Assembly (NCBI RefSeq): GCF_004078655.1 | Contig: NZ_RZNC01000001.1 | Span: 1,116,001 to 1,180,000 of the forward strand | Direction of reading: 5' to 3' | Source of the DNA: Labedella populi | GTDB lineage: Bacteria; Actinomycetota; Actinomycetes; Actinomycetales; Microbacteriaceae | DNA: 64,000 nucleotides | Part shown: one piece after another, positions 33,685 to 41,737 of the stretch | Position numbering within the stretch: position 1 is the first letter of the stretch | Layout of the letters: the number at the start of each line of letters is the position of its first letter | The notes under the pieces: generated by a model | The model's database searches: none | What the model saw: only the letters and a program-made list of their open reading frames with translations | What the model was told of the DNA's origin: nothing | Program-made: the position numbers and the translations under genes

Positions 33685-33777
33685 GGGGTCCTCTTTTCTG
33701 GGGAGCGAGCAGCCCGACGATAGCAACGCGGTGGCCCGGAGCGCCGCTCCACCGGCGGCGCGCCCCGCGGGGGCGGA

Positions 33778-33783
33778 TAGAAT
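33778..33783 (+). promoter_or_regulatory. -10 box of argS, leaderless spacing
   Basis: TAGAAT, a near-consensus -10, ends eight bases before GTG 33792; no ribosome site is present. Confidence 0.55.
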
Positions 33784-33791
33784 CGACCCCC

Positions 33792-35456
33792 GTGACCCCG
33801 ACTGATCTCGCCCAGACCCTGTACGACCTCGTCCTGCCGCTCGCCGAGCGACGCCAGGCCGGTTCGGCGGCGTCCATCACGCGCGAGTCCATCACGATCG
33901 AGCGGCCCAAGAACCGCGAGCACGGCGACTGGACGTCGAACCTCGCCATGCGTCTCGCGAAGCCGCTCGGCACCAACCCGCGCGAGCTCGCGACGGAACT
34001 CGCCGAGGGCCTCGCGCAGGTCGACGGCATCGACTCCGCCGAGGTCGCCGGTCCCGGCTTCATCAACATCCGGCTCTCCGCGTCCGCCGCGGGGCAGCTC
34101 GCGAAGACGATCGTCGACGCCGGCGCCCACTACGGCGAGGGCGACCTCTACACGGGCATCCCGATCAACCTCGAATTCGTCTCCGCCAACCCCACCGGTC
34201 CCATCCACATGGGTGGTGTGCGCTGGGCGGCCGTCGGCGACTCGCTCGCGCGCGTGCTCCAGGCCGAAGGCGCCTCCGTCACACGCGAGTACTACTTCAA
34301 CGACCACGGCTCGCAGATCGACCGCTTCGCCCGGAGCCTGCTCGCCCACTACCTCGGCGAGCCGACTCCGGAGGACGGCTACGGCGGCGCGTACATCGGC
34401 GAGATCGCCGAGCGCGTCGTCGCCGACTACGACGGCGACATGGCGGCGCTCGACCGCGACGCTCAGCAGGAGATCTTCCGCTCGCACGGCACCGAGCTCA
34501 TGTTCGAGGAGATCAAGGCGAAGCTGCACGGCTTCGGCGTCGACTTCGACGTCTACTTCCACGAGGACCACCTGCACGAATCCGGCGCCGTCGGTCGCGC
34601 CATCGAGCGCCTCCGCGCGCTCGGTCACGTGTTCGAGGAGGACGGCGCCGTCTGGCTCCGCACCACGACGTTCGGCGACGACCGCGACCGGGTCATCATC
34701 CGCAGCAACGGCGAACCCGCCTACATCTCGGGTGACCTCGGCTACTACCTCAACAAGCGTGAGCGCGGCTTCGAGCAGAACCTCATCATGCTGGGCGCCG
34801 ACCACCACGGCTACGTCGGCCGCATGATGGCGATGGCCGAAGCTTTCGGCGACGTTCCGGGCGTCAACCTGCAGATCCTCATCGGCCAGATGGTGAACCT
34901 GCTGAAGGACGGTGAACCCGTCAAGATGTCGAAGCGCGCCGGCACGATCGTGACGCTCGACGACCTCGTCGACGCCGTCGGGGTCGACGCCGGCCGCTAC
35001 GCGCTCGTGCGCTCCTCGAGCGACTCGCCCCTCGACATCGACCTCGACCTGCTCGCGAAGCGCTCGAACGACAACCCCGTCTTCTACGTGCAGTACGCGC
35101 ACGCCCGCACGAGCGCCGTCGACCGGAACGCCGCGACGGTCGGCGTCGACCGCTCGGCGTTCGCGCCGGAGCTGCTGTCGCACGAGACCGAGTCGGCGCT
35201 CCTCGGCGCGCTGCAGGAGTTCCCGCGCATCGTCGCCCAGGCGGCCGAACTGCGCGAGCCCCACCGCATCGCGCGCTACCTCGAAGAGGTCGCTGGGCTG
35301 TACCACCGCTGGTACGACAACTGCCGCGTGCTCCCACTCGGCGACGAGCCGGTGTCCGACCTGCACCGCACACGCCTCTGGCTCAACGACGCGACCGGGC
35401 AGGTGATCCGCAACGGCCTCGGCCTGCTCGGCGTCTCCGCGCCCGAGCGAATGTGA
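33792..35456 (+). CDS. argS: arginyl-tRNA synthetase
   Basis: A 554-residue class I synthetase that charges tRNA-Arg. The N-terminal Add-1 domain (~1-110) precedes the catalytic core, with the HIGH-type motif in [11 protein letters not shown] (~138) and KMSKRAG at ~378. The C-terminal DALR anticodon-binding domain ends with [10 protein letters not shown]. The length is normal for bacterial ArgRS. GTG 33792 fits the leaderless promoter. Downstream there is a short repeat-rich spacer before the LmeA-like gene. Confidence 0.96.
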   Translation: MTPTDLAQTLYDLVLPLAERRQAGSAASITRESITIERPKNREHGDWTSNLAMRLAKPLGTNPRELATELAEGLAQVDGIDSAEVAGPGFINIRLSASAAGQLAKTIVDAGAHYGEGDLYTGIPINLEFVSANPTGPIHMGGVRWAAVGDSLARVLQAEGASVTREYYFNDHGSQIDRFARSLLAHYLGEPTPEDGYGGAYIGEIAERVVADYDGDMAALDRDAQQEIFRSHGTELMFEEIKAKLHGFGVDFDVYFHEDHLHESGAVGRAIERLRALGHVFEEDGAVWLRTTTFGDDRDRVIIRSNGEPAYISGDLGYYLNKRERGFEQNLIMLGADHHGYVGRMMAMAEAFGDVPGVNLQILIGQMVNLLKDGEPVKMSKRAGTIVTLDDLVDAVGVDAGRYALVRSSSDSPLDIDLDLLAKRSNDNPVFYVQYAHARTSAVDRNAATVGVDRSAFAPELLSHETESALLGALQEFPRIVAQAAELREPHRIARYLEEVAGLYHRWYDNCRVLPLGDEPVSDLHRTRLWLNDATGQVIRNGLGLLGVSAPERM

Positions 35457-35465
35457 CCGAGGTCG

Positions 35466-35545
35466 GGCGGCTGAGCCCGAACGGCTGAGCCCGAACGCCT
35501 CTGCCCCCCCGAACGGCCCTGACCCCGAATGGCCCTGACCCCGAG
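35466..35545. repeat. short degenerate repeats in the argS 3' spacer
   Basis: GGCTGAGCCCGAAC appears twice in succession (from ~35469 and ~35483), then CGAATGGCCCTGACC-like units appear twice (ending ~35545). They fill most of the spacer before ATG 35564. Confidence 0.65.
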
Positions 35546-35563
35546 CATCGGAACGGATGAGAC

Positions 35564-36352
35564 ATGACCGAAGATTTCTTCGTGGCACGGCCCGTCGAGA
35601 AGAACCCGAGCCGGGTGAGGCGCTGGGTGATCGGCCTCGTGGTCGCCATCGTCCTCCTGGTGCTCGGGGTCATCGCGCTGTTCGCGGGTGACTCGATTGC
35701 CCGCGCGATCGCGGAAGACGTCGTGAAGGGCCAAGTGGAGCAACGCCTCCCCGAGAACGTCGAGGCCGACGTCGACGTCTCGATCGAGGGCGACTGGGTC
35801 ATCGCGCAACTGCTCAGCGGACGGCTCGACCACGTCATCATGAGTGATGAGGACGCCACGGTCGACGGAATCCCGCTCGGCATCCGCGTCGACGCGACGG
35901 AGGTGCCGACCGACGTCAAGCAGCCCGTCGGTCACATCGACGCGACCGCGACCCTCGACGAGACGGCGCTCAACTCCCTCATCACGCTGCCGTCCGGCGA
36001 CCCCGACCTGTCGCTCGGCGACGGTACCCTCGCGTACGAGAACAGCTCGGCCTTCCTCGGCATCCAGTTCTCCTACCTCTTGAGCGTCATCCCGCAAGCG
36101 GCGGGCACGTCGCTCATCCTCACGCCGGAGACGGCCGAGCTCACGACCGACCTGGGCTCCGTCGATGTGGCCCCCGTGCTCGAACGGCTCGTCGGGGACG
36201 CACCCGTCACCGTGTGCGTGGCCGACTACCTGCCGGAGGGCGCCCAGCTCACGGGGCTCGAGGTGACGCCGGAGGCGGCGGACCTCACGCTCAGCATGTC
36301 GAACGTGAAGCTCTCGGGCGCGCTGCTCGAGTCGCGCGGCAGCTGCGGCTGA
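35564..36352 (+). CDS. LmeA-like DUF2993 phospholipid-binding protein
   Basis: A 262-residue protein with one N-terminal membrane anchor (~24-46, VIGLVVAIVLLVLGVIALFA). An external DUF2993 domain follows, starting IARAIAEDVVKGQVEQRLPE and containing the typical beta-rich lipid-binding sequence with AELTTDLGSVDVAPVLERL. In mycobacteria LmeA takes part in lipomannan maturation; the same role here is only suggested. Two cysteines near the C terminus (VCVAD, SCG) may pair. ATG 35564 is the only plausible start. Confidence 0.8.
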   Translation: MTEDFFVARPVEKNPSRVRRWVIGLVVAIVLLVLGVIALFAGDSIARAIAEDVVKGQVEQRLPENVEADVDVSIEGDWVIAQLLSGRLDHVIMSDEDATVDGIPLGIRVDATEVPTDVKQPVGHIDATATLDETALNSLITLPSGDPDLSLGDGTLAYENSSAFLGIQFSYLLSVIPQAAGTSLILTPETAELTTDLGSVDVAPVLERLVGDAPVTVCVADYLPEGAQLTGLEVTPEAADLTLSMSNVKLSGALLESRGSCG

Positions 36353-36383
36353 ACCGCGGAACGCCAGGGGGTTCCTCGTGACG

Positions 36384-36409
36384 CGCGGATTCCGGAGGCG
36401 GAATCCGCG
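36384..36409. promoter_or_regulatory. perfect inverted repeat beside the lysA promoter
   Basis: CGCGGATTCC (36384-36393) and GGAATCCGCG (36400-36409) form a perfect 10-bp stem with a six-base loop, 32 bases after the preceding stop codon. No T-tract follows. It ends 14 bases before TAGACT and covers the -35 position, so it could be an operator, or a terminator for the gene before. Confidence 0.5.
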
Positions 36410-36423
36410 GTGTGGCACGATCG

Positions 36424-36429
36424 GTAGAC
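36424..36429 (+). promoter_or_regulatory. -10 box of the lysA-hom-thrC-thrB unit
   Basis: TAGACT would start transcription near 36436, giving a leader of ~170 bases before lysA that contains a palindrome (GGGACCGGTCCC, 36481-36492), a 10-bp hairpin and the Thr-rich ORF. Confidence 0.5.
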
Positions 36430-36497
36430 TTCCGGGAGACTCCACCAGGGCTCCCGACGGCGACGCTCCCACTCACCCCCGGGACCGGTCCCGCCGA

Positions 36498-36611
36498 GTG
36501 ACGGATCGGCACCGCGATCCGTCACCGCCACAACGCACCGTCACCACACGCGCGGTCACCACACGCACCGTCAGCACCGACCAGCACCTCACGACGCAAG
36601 GCTCACCGTGA
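36498..36611 (+). CDS. candidate Thr-rich leader peptide overlapping lysA
   Basis: A 37-codon frame from GTG 36498 contains ten threonines, mostly in the pattern RTVTTRAVTTRTVST, and stops with TGA at 36609-36611. The stop overlaps the lysA GTG start as GTGA, so it is positioned for translational coupling. Thr-rich leader peptides control thr operons by attenuation in enterobacteria; the genes downstream make lysine and threonine. Against it: no clear ribosome site before GTG 36498, and the Thr run arises from a short DNA repeat (GTCACCACACGC). A perfect 10-bp hairpin (arms 36499-36508 and 36515-36524) covers its first codons. Real expression is unproven. Confidence 0.4.
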   Translation: MTDRHRDPSPPQRTVTTRAVTTRTVSTDQHLTTQGSP

Positions 36612-38158
36612 TTCCAGAACAGACGTCGCCCGCCCCGGCGGGCGCACCGAATCCACTCGCGCCCGACTGGCTCGCCGTTCCGGACGACGTGAACGCCCTC
36701 GCGGCGAGCGTGTGGCCGTCGGGTGCGGCGCGTCGTGACGACGGCGTCGTCGAGATCGCCGGGGTCGCGGTCACCGACTTGGCCGCCTCCTTCGGCACCC
36801 CGCTGTACGTCGTCGACGAGCAGATGGCGCGCGACAACGCGGCGCGCATCTCGGGAGCGCTCAACGACGCGATGACGGCGATCGGCTCGAGCGCCACGTC
36901 GTACTACGCCGGCAAGGCGTTCCTCTCCGCCGACGTCGTGCGCTGGATGCTCGAGGCCGGCTTGAACGTCGACGTGTGCTCGGGTGGCGAGCTCGCCCTC
37001 GCGCTCGCCGCGGGCGCTCCGCCCGCCCGCATCGGCTTCCACGGCAACAACAAGTCGCAGACCGAGATCGAGCGGGCGGTCACGAACGGCGTCGGCACGA
37101 TCATCCTCGACAGCCTGCAGGAGATCGACCGTGTCGCGGCGGCGGCGGAACGCCACGGCGTACGCCAAGGCGTGCGGCTCCGCATCAACTCGGGAGTGCA
37201 TGCGCAGACGCACGACTTCCTCGCGACGGCGCACGAGGACCAGAAGTTCGGCCTCACGCTCGCGGCCGCAGAAGACGCCGTCGCGGCGATCCGCGCGCAC
37301 GAGTCCCTCGACTTCCGCGGCCTGCACTGCCACATCGGCTCGCAGATCTTCGACGCCGGCGGGTTCTCCGAGTCGGCTCACCGGCTGCTCGCCGTGCACG
37401 CACGACTCCTCGAGCACGGCCCGGTGCCCTCGCTCAACCTCGGTGGCGGGTTCGGCATCGCCTACACGCCCGCCGACGAGCCGACGCCCATCGAGACGAT
37501 CGCCCGGCAGATCGCGGAGACCGTCGCGGCACGCTGCGCGGAACTCGACATCCCCGTCCCGGCGCTCGCCTTCGAACCCGGCCGCTCGATCATCGGGGGA
37601 GCGGGCGTCACCCTCTACACCGTCGGAACGACGAAGGACGTCGTGGTCGACGTCGGAGTCGACCACGATCTGAGTGTGGGGCCGGGAGCGGAAGGCCGGA
37701 CCGACGGAGCCGCTGCGGCCGGGACCTCGGGCGACCTCGACGCGGTGGCCGACCTCGACGCGACGGTCGAGGCGGGCGGCACGGCGCTCCGCCGGTACGT
37801 GAGCATCGACGGGGGCATGAGCGACAACGCGCGCCCGTCCCTCTACGGCGCCGACTACACCGTGCGCATCGTCGACCGCGCCTCGGACGCCGCGCCGCAG
37901 CTCGTCCGCCTCGCGGGCAAGCACTGCGAGTCCGGCGACATCGTCGTGAACGCCGACTACCTGCCCGCCGACGTGCGGCCGGGCGACCTCGTCGCCGTGC
38001 CCGCGACGGGCGCCTACTGCTTCTCCCTGGCGAGCAACTACAACTTCCTCACGAGGGCGGCGGTGGTCGCGGTGCGCGACGGCCGGGCGCGCGTCCTCGT
38101 CCGAGGCGAGACCGAAGACCAACTGTTGGCGCGAGACGCCGGATTGGATGGCCGATGA
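36608..38158 (+). CDS. lysA: diaminopimelate decarboxylase
   Basis: A 516-residue PLP enzyme for the last step of lysine synthesis, meso-diaminopimelate to L-lysine. The PLP lysine is Lys103 in YYAGKAFLS, the glycine loop is LNLGGGFGIAY, and the active-site Cys440 lies in GKHCESGD. It is ~45-50 residues longer than the usual ~465 because of an acidic, Ala/Gly-rich insert (~345-395, DHDLSVGPGAEGRTDG and following) before RRYVSIDGGMSDNARPSLYG. This insert is on the surface side in known structures, so activity is probably kept. GTG 36608 overlaps the small Thr-rich ORF; the stop overlaps hom by four bases. Confidence 0.94.
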   Translation: MIPEQTSPAPAGAPNPLAPDWLAVPDDVNALAASVWPSGAARRDDGVVEIAGVAVTDLAASFGTPLYVVDEQMARDNAARISGALNDAMTAIGSSATSYYAGKAFLSADVVRWMLEAGLNVDVCSGGELALALAAGAPPARIGFHGNNKSQTEIERAVTNGVGTIILDSLQEIDRVAAAAERHGVRQGVRLRINSGVHAQTHDFLATAHEDQKFGLTLAAAEDAVAAIRAHESLDFRGLHCHIGSQIFDAGGFSESAHRLLAVHARLLEHGPVPSLNLGGGFGIAYTPADEPTPIETIARQIAETVAARCAELDIPVPALAFEPGRSIIGGAGVTLYTVGTTKDVVVDVGVDHDLSVGPGAEGRTDGAAAAGTSGDLDAVADLDATVEAGGTALRRYVSIDGGMSDNARPSLYGADYTVRIVDRASDAAPQLVRLAGKHCESGDIVVNADYLPADVRPGDLVAVPATGAYCFSLASNYNFLTRAAVVAVRDGRARVLVRGETEDQLLARDAGLDGR

Positions 38159-39516
38159 GCGACACCCGCAGCCTTCGAGTGGCCCTGCTCGGAGCCGGAA
38201 CCGTGGGCGGTCACGTCGCCCGGCTCCTGCTCGAGCACCACGACGAGCTCGCCGCACGAGCGGGGATCTCCCTCGACCTCGTCGGTATCGCTGTGCGCGA
38301 CGTGAACGCCAAGCGCGCCGTCGACCTGCCCGCCGAGCTCTTCACGACCGACGCCGAGACGCTCATCCAGGGCGCCGACATCGTCGTCGAACTCATCGGC
38401 GGCATCGAGCCCGCGAAGTCGTACATCCTCGCGGCGATCGGCTCGGGCGCCGACGTCGTCACGGGCAACAAGGCGCTGCTCGCGGAGCACGGCGCCGAGA
38501 TCTTCGCCGCCGCCGCGCGAGTGGGCGCCGAGGTCTACTACGAGGCCGCCGTGGCCGCCGCGATCCCGATCATCCGGCCGCTGCGCGACAGCCTCGCGGG
38601 CGATCACGTCGAACGCATCCTCGCGATCGTGAACGGCAGCACCAACTACATCCTCGACCGCATGGACCGCTTCGGCGACAGCATGGAGGATGCGCAGCGC
38701 GTCGCGCTCGAACTCGGCTACCTCGAGGCCGACCCGACCCTCGACGTCGAAGGGTACGACGCCGCGCAGAAGGCCGCGATCCTCGCGGGGCTCGCGTTCC
38801 ACACCACGGTTCCCGCCGCGGGCGTGCACCGCGAGGGCATCTCGTCGATCACACTCGAGGACGTCGAGTCCGCGCGCGAGGCCGGCTACGTCATCAAGCT
38901 GCTCGCGATCGCCGAACGCGTCGCCGACGACGCCGGCGTCGAGGGCGTCTCCGCGCGCGTCCACCCGGCGCTCGTGCGCCGCGACCACCCGCTCGCGAGT
39001 GTGCACGGCGGCAACAACGCCGTGTTCGTCGAGGCCGAGGCCGCCGGTCCGCTCATGTTCTACGGAGCGGGCGCCGGGGGAGTGCAGACGGCATCGGCCG
39101 TGCTCGGCGACGTCGTGTCGATCGCCCGCCGGCACCTCGCCGGCGGAGTCGGTGTGGGCGAGTCCGTCGCCGCCGACCTGCCCGTGCACCCCATCGGCGC
39201 CGCCGAGACGCGTTACCGCATCAGCCTCGAGGTCGATGACCGGCCCGGTGTGCTCGCCGAACTCGCCGGGATCCTCGCGAGCCGTGGCGTCTCCGTCGAG
39301 ACCCTGCAGCAGTCGACGAGCGCGGCGGATGCGAGCGCGTCCGCCGTCGCGTCCGACGACGTCGCCGCGAGCGGGGAGGCCGATCGCGCCACCGCTACCC
39401 TGGTCATCGGCACCCACAGCGCGCGCGACGCGGCCCTCGCAGCCGCGGTCGAAGCCCTCGCCGCCTCCGACGCCGTCGAGTCCGTGCGCAGCGTCCTGAG
39501 AATCGAAGGAGCCTGA
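38155..39516 (+). CDS. hom: homoserine dehydrogenase
   Basis: A 453-residue enzyme reducing aspartate semialdehyde to homoserine, the branch point to threonine, isoleucine and methionine. The NAD(P) motif [10 protein letters not shown] opens it. NKALLAEHG and the catalytic-core [12 protein letters not shown] and [11 protein letters not shown] segments are intact. The C-terminal ACT domain (~343-453, [18 protein letters not shown]) should bind threonine for feedback inhibition. It contains an Ala/Ser-rich insert ([14 protein letters not shown]). ATG 38155 overlaps the lysA stop (ATGA). It is co-transcribed with thrC and thrB. Confidence 0.95.
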   Translation: MSDTRSLRVALLGAGTVGGHVARLLLEHHDELAARAGISLDLVGIAVRDVNAKRAVDLPAELFTTDAETLIQGADIVVELIGGIEPAKSYILAAIGSGADVVTGNKALLAEHGAEIFAAAARVGAEVYYEAAVAAAIPIIRPLRDSLAGDHVERILAIVNGSTNYILDRMDRFGDSMEDAQRVALELGYLEADPTLDVEGYDAAQKAAILAGLAFHTTVPAAGVHREGISSITLEDVESAREAGYVIKLLAIAERVADDAGVEGVSARVHPALVRRDHPLASVHGGNNAVFVEAEAAGPLMFYGAGAGGVQTASAVLGDVVSIARRHLAGGVGVGESVAADLPVHPIGAAETRYRISLEVDDRPGVLAELAGILASRGVSVETLQQSTSAADASASAVASDDVAASGEADRATATLVIGTHSARDAALAAAVEALAASDAVESVRSVLRIEGA

Positions 39517-39518
39517 CG

Positions 39519-40604
39519 ATGGCGAAGCAGTGGCGCGGAGTCCTGCACGAATACCGCGACCGTCTCGACGTGACGGACGCGACGCCGATCGTCACGCTCG
39601 GTGAGGGCGGAACGCCCCTCATCTCCGCGCCCGCGCTCTCCGCCCGCACGGGCGCCCGTGTCTTCGTCAAGTACGAGGGGATGAATCCCACGGGTTCCTT
39701 CAAGGACCGCGGCATGACCATGGCGATCTCGAAGGCCGTCGAGCACGGCGCGAAAGCCGTGATCTGCGCGTCGACCGGGAACACGTCCGCGTCGGCCGCC
39801 GCCTACGCCGCCCACGCCGGCATCACCGCTGCGGTGCTCGTCCCCGAGGGCAAGATCGCGATGGGAAAACTCAGCCAGGCGATCGCCCACAACGGTGAGC
39901 TCATCCAGATCCAGGGCAACTTCGACGACTGCCTCGACATCGCGCGCGAACTCGCCGAGCACTACCCGGTCCACCTCGTGAACTCGGTCAACAACGACCG
40001 CATCGAGGGGCAGAAGACCGCGGCTTTCGAGGTCGTCGAGGTGCTCGAGGACGCTCCCGACTTCCACTTCATCCCCGTCGGCAACGCCGGCAACTACACC
40101 GCGTACACGCGCGGCTACTCGGAAGAGGTCGAGCGCGGCGTCGCGACGAAGCTCCCGCGCATGTTCGGCTTCCAGGCCGCGGGCAGCGCGCCGCTCGTCT
40201 CGGGCTCGGTCGTGCGGCACCCGGACACGATCGCGAGCGCCATCCGCATCGGCAACCCCGCGTCGTGGGAGCCCGCGCTCGCCGCGCGCGAGAAGACCGA
40301 CGGCTACTTCGGGGCGATCGAGGACGAGCAGATCCTCGAGGCCCAGCGCATCCTCTCGCGCGAGGTCGGCGTGTTCGTCGAGCCCGCGTCCGCGATCTCC
40401 GTCGCCGGGCTCCTCGAGCGGTCCGAGGCCGGCGAGGTCCCCACGGGATCGGTGTGTGTGCTCACGGTCACGGGCCACGGCCTCAAGGACCCGCAGTGGG
40501 CGCTCCGCACGGCCGACGGTTCGGACGTGACCCCCACGGTCGTGGACGCCGACGTCTCCGAAGTCGCGGGAGTCCTCGGACTCCGGGCGGGAACGACCGC
40601 GTGA
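39519..40604 (+). CDS. thrC: threonine synthase
   Basis: A 361-residue PLP enzyme of the short threonine synthase class, converting O-phosphohomoserine to threonine. The PLP lysine is in [14 protein letters not shown] (~residue 60). The phosphate-binding [14 protein letters not shown] loop and [13 protein letters not shown] are intact. It starts two bases after the hom stop and overlaps thrB by four bases, so all four genes form one unit. It uses the product of ThrB. Confidence 0.95.
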   Translation: MAKQWRGVLHEYRDRLDVTDATPIVTLGEGGTPLISAPALSARTGARVFVKYEGMNPTGSFKDRGMTMAISKAVEHGAKAVICASTGNTSASAAAYAAHAGITAAVLVPEGKIAMGKLSQAIAHNGELIQIQGNFDDCLDIARELAEHYPVHLVNSVNNDRIEGQKTAAFEVVEVLEDAPDFHFIPVGNAGNYTAYTRGYSEEVERGVATKLPRMFGFQAAGSAPLVSGSVVRHPDTIASAIRIGNPASWEPALAAREKTDGYFGAIEDEQILEAQRILSREVGVFVEPASAISVAGLLERSEAGEVPTGSVCVLTVTGHGLKDPQWALRTADGSDVTPTVVDADVSEVAGVLGLRAGTTA

Positions 40605-41533
40605 GCCTCGTCGGCCGTCGCGTCGCCGTCCGCGTGCCGGCGACCACGGCGAACCTCGGTCCCGGATTCGACACGCTCGGGCTCGCGCTCTCCGTGTACG
40701 ACGAACTCACGGTCGAAGCCGTCGAGCGACCCGGCGTGCGAGTACACGTCGAGGGCGTCGGAGCAGGCGAGGTCCCGACGGACGAGTCGAACCTCGTCGC
40801 GTCGTCCCTCCTTCATGCGCTCTCGGCGCTCGGCGTCGAGGCCCCCGGGCTCGAACTGCACGCCCGCAACACGATCCCGCATGGCCGTGGCCTCGGCTCG
40901 TCGGGCGCCGCGGTCGTCGCCGGGATCGTGGCCGCGAAGGGGCTGCTCGAGGGCGTCGTCGACGTCGACGACGAGACCCTCCTGCGCCTCGCGACCGAGA
41001 TCGAGGGGCATCCCGACAACGTCGCGCCGGCCCTGTTCGGCGGCCTCGCGATCGCGTGGACGACACTCGCCGGGCCCGCGCAGAAGACGCTGCTCGTGCA
41101 CCGTGGGGTCTCCCCGCTCATCCTCGTGCCCGAGACGACACTCTCGACGAAGGTCGCGCGGAGCCTTCAGCCGGAGCACGTGCCGCACGAGGACGCCGTG
41201 TTCAACGTCTCCCGATCGGCTCTCCTCGTCGCCGCTCTGACGCAGAGCCCGGAACTGCTGTTCGCCGCGACCGAGGACAAGCTGCACCAGAGCTACCGCG
41301 CGTCGGCGATGCCCGAGACGGCCCACGTCGTCGCGCTGCTGCGCGAACACGGTCTACCCGCGGTCGTCTCCGGGGCGGGGCCCTCGGTCCTCGTGCTCGC
41401 CAACGGGGCGGGGCAGCGGCTCGAAGCCGCCGATCTTATCGCGCGACACGCAGGTGTGCACTGGGCTCCGCTCATGCTGGCCGTCGACGTCAAGGGTGCT
41501 ACAGTGGAAGCGATCCCGGGGGATCCCGCCTAG
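40601..41533 (+). CDS. thrB: homoserine kinase
   Basis: A 310-residue GHMP-family kinase that phosphorylates homoserine for ThrC. The ATP loop [16 protein letters not shown] is intact, as is the opening [20 protein letters not shown]. The third GHMP motif is [18 protein letters not shown] 40601 overlaps the thrC stop (GTGA). A candidate promoter for rho, TGCTACAGT (41497-41505), lies in the 3' end of this gene. Confidence 0.95.
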   Translation: MSLVGRRVAVRVPATTANLGPGFDTLGLALSVYDELTVEAVERPGVRVHVEGVGAGEVPTDESNLVASSLLHALSALGVEAPGLELHARNTIPHGRGLGSSGAAVVAGIVAAKGLLEGVVDVDDETLLRLATEIEGHPDNVAPALFGGLAIAWTTLAGPAQKTLLVHRGVSPLILVPETTLSTKVARSLQPEHVPHEDAVFNVSRSALLVAALTQSPELLFAATEDKLHQSYRASAMPETAHVVALLREHGLPAVVSGAGPSVLVLANGAGQRLEAADLIARHAGVHWAPLMLAVDVKGATVEAIPGDPA

Positions 41534-41737
41534 CACGCGGATTCACCGCTCGGATCGATTCCACTCACTCATCACCTTCGCTCTGGTCGATGCGCCCGCG
41601 CCCTCTTGCGCGGACATCCCGGCAGCGTGCTTCGAGAGGCAGTGTTCTCTCCAGGCCGACGCCGGGCCTGATCGCCGGCGAACGGCTCTCCTCTCGTGGT
41701 CATCGGACCACACCGTAGGAGAAAGGAAAATCTCTTA
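41534..41737 (+). promoter_or_regulatory. rho leader region
   Basis: About 200 untranslated bases separate thrB and rho. No hairpin followed by T is seen, so rho may be read through from the thr unit or from TACAGT at 41500-41505. TAGGAGAAAGGA (41716-41727) is a good ribosome site for GTG 41738. Long rho leaders are often used for autoregulation; nothing here proves it. Confidence 0.4.
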
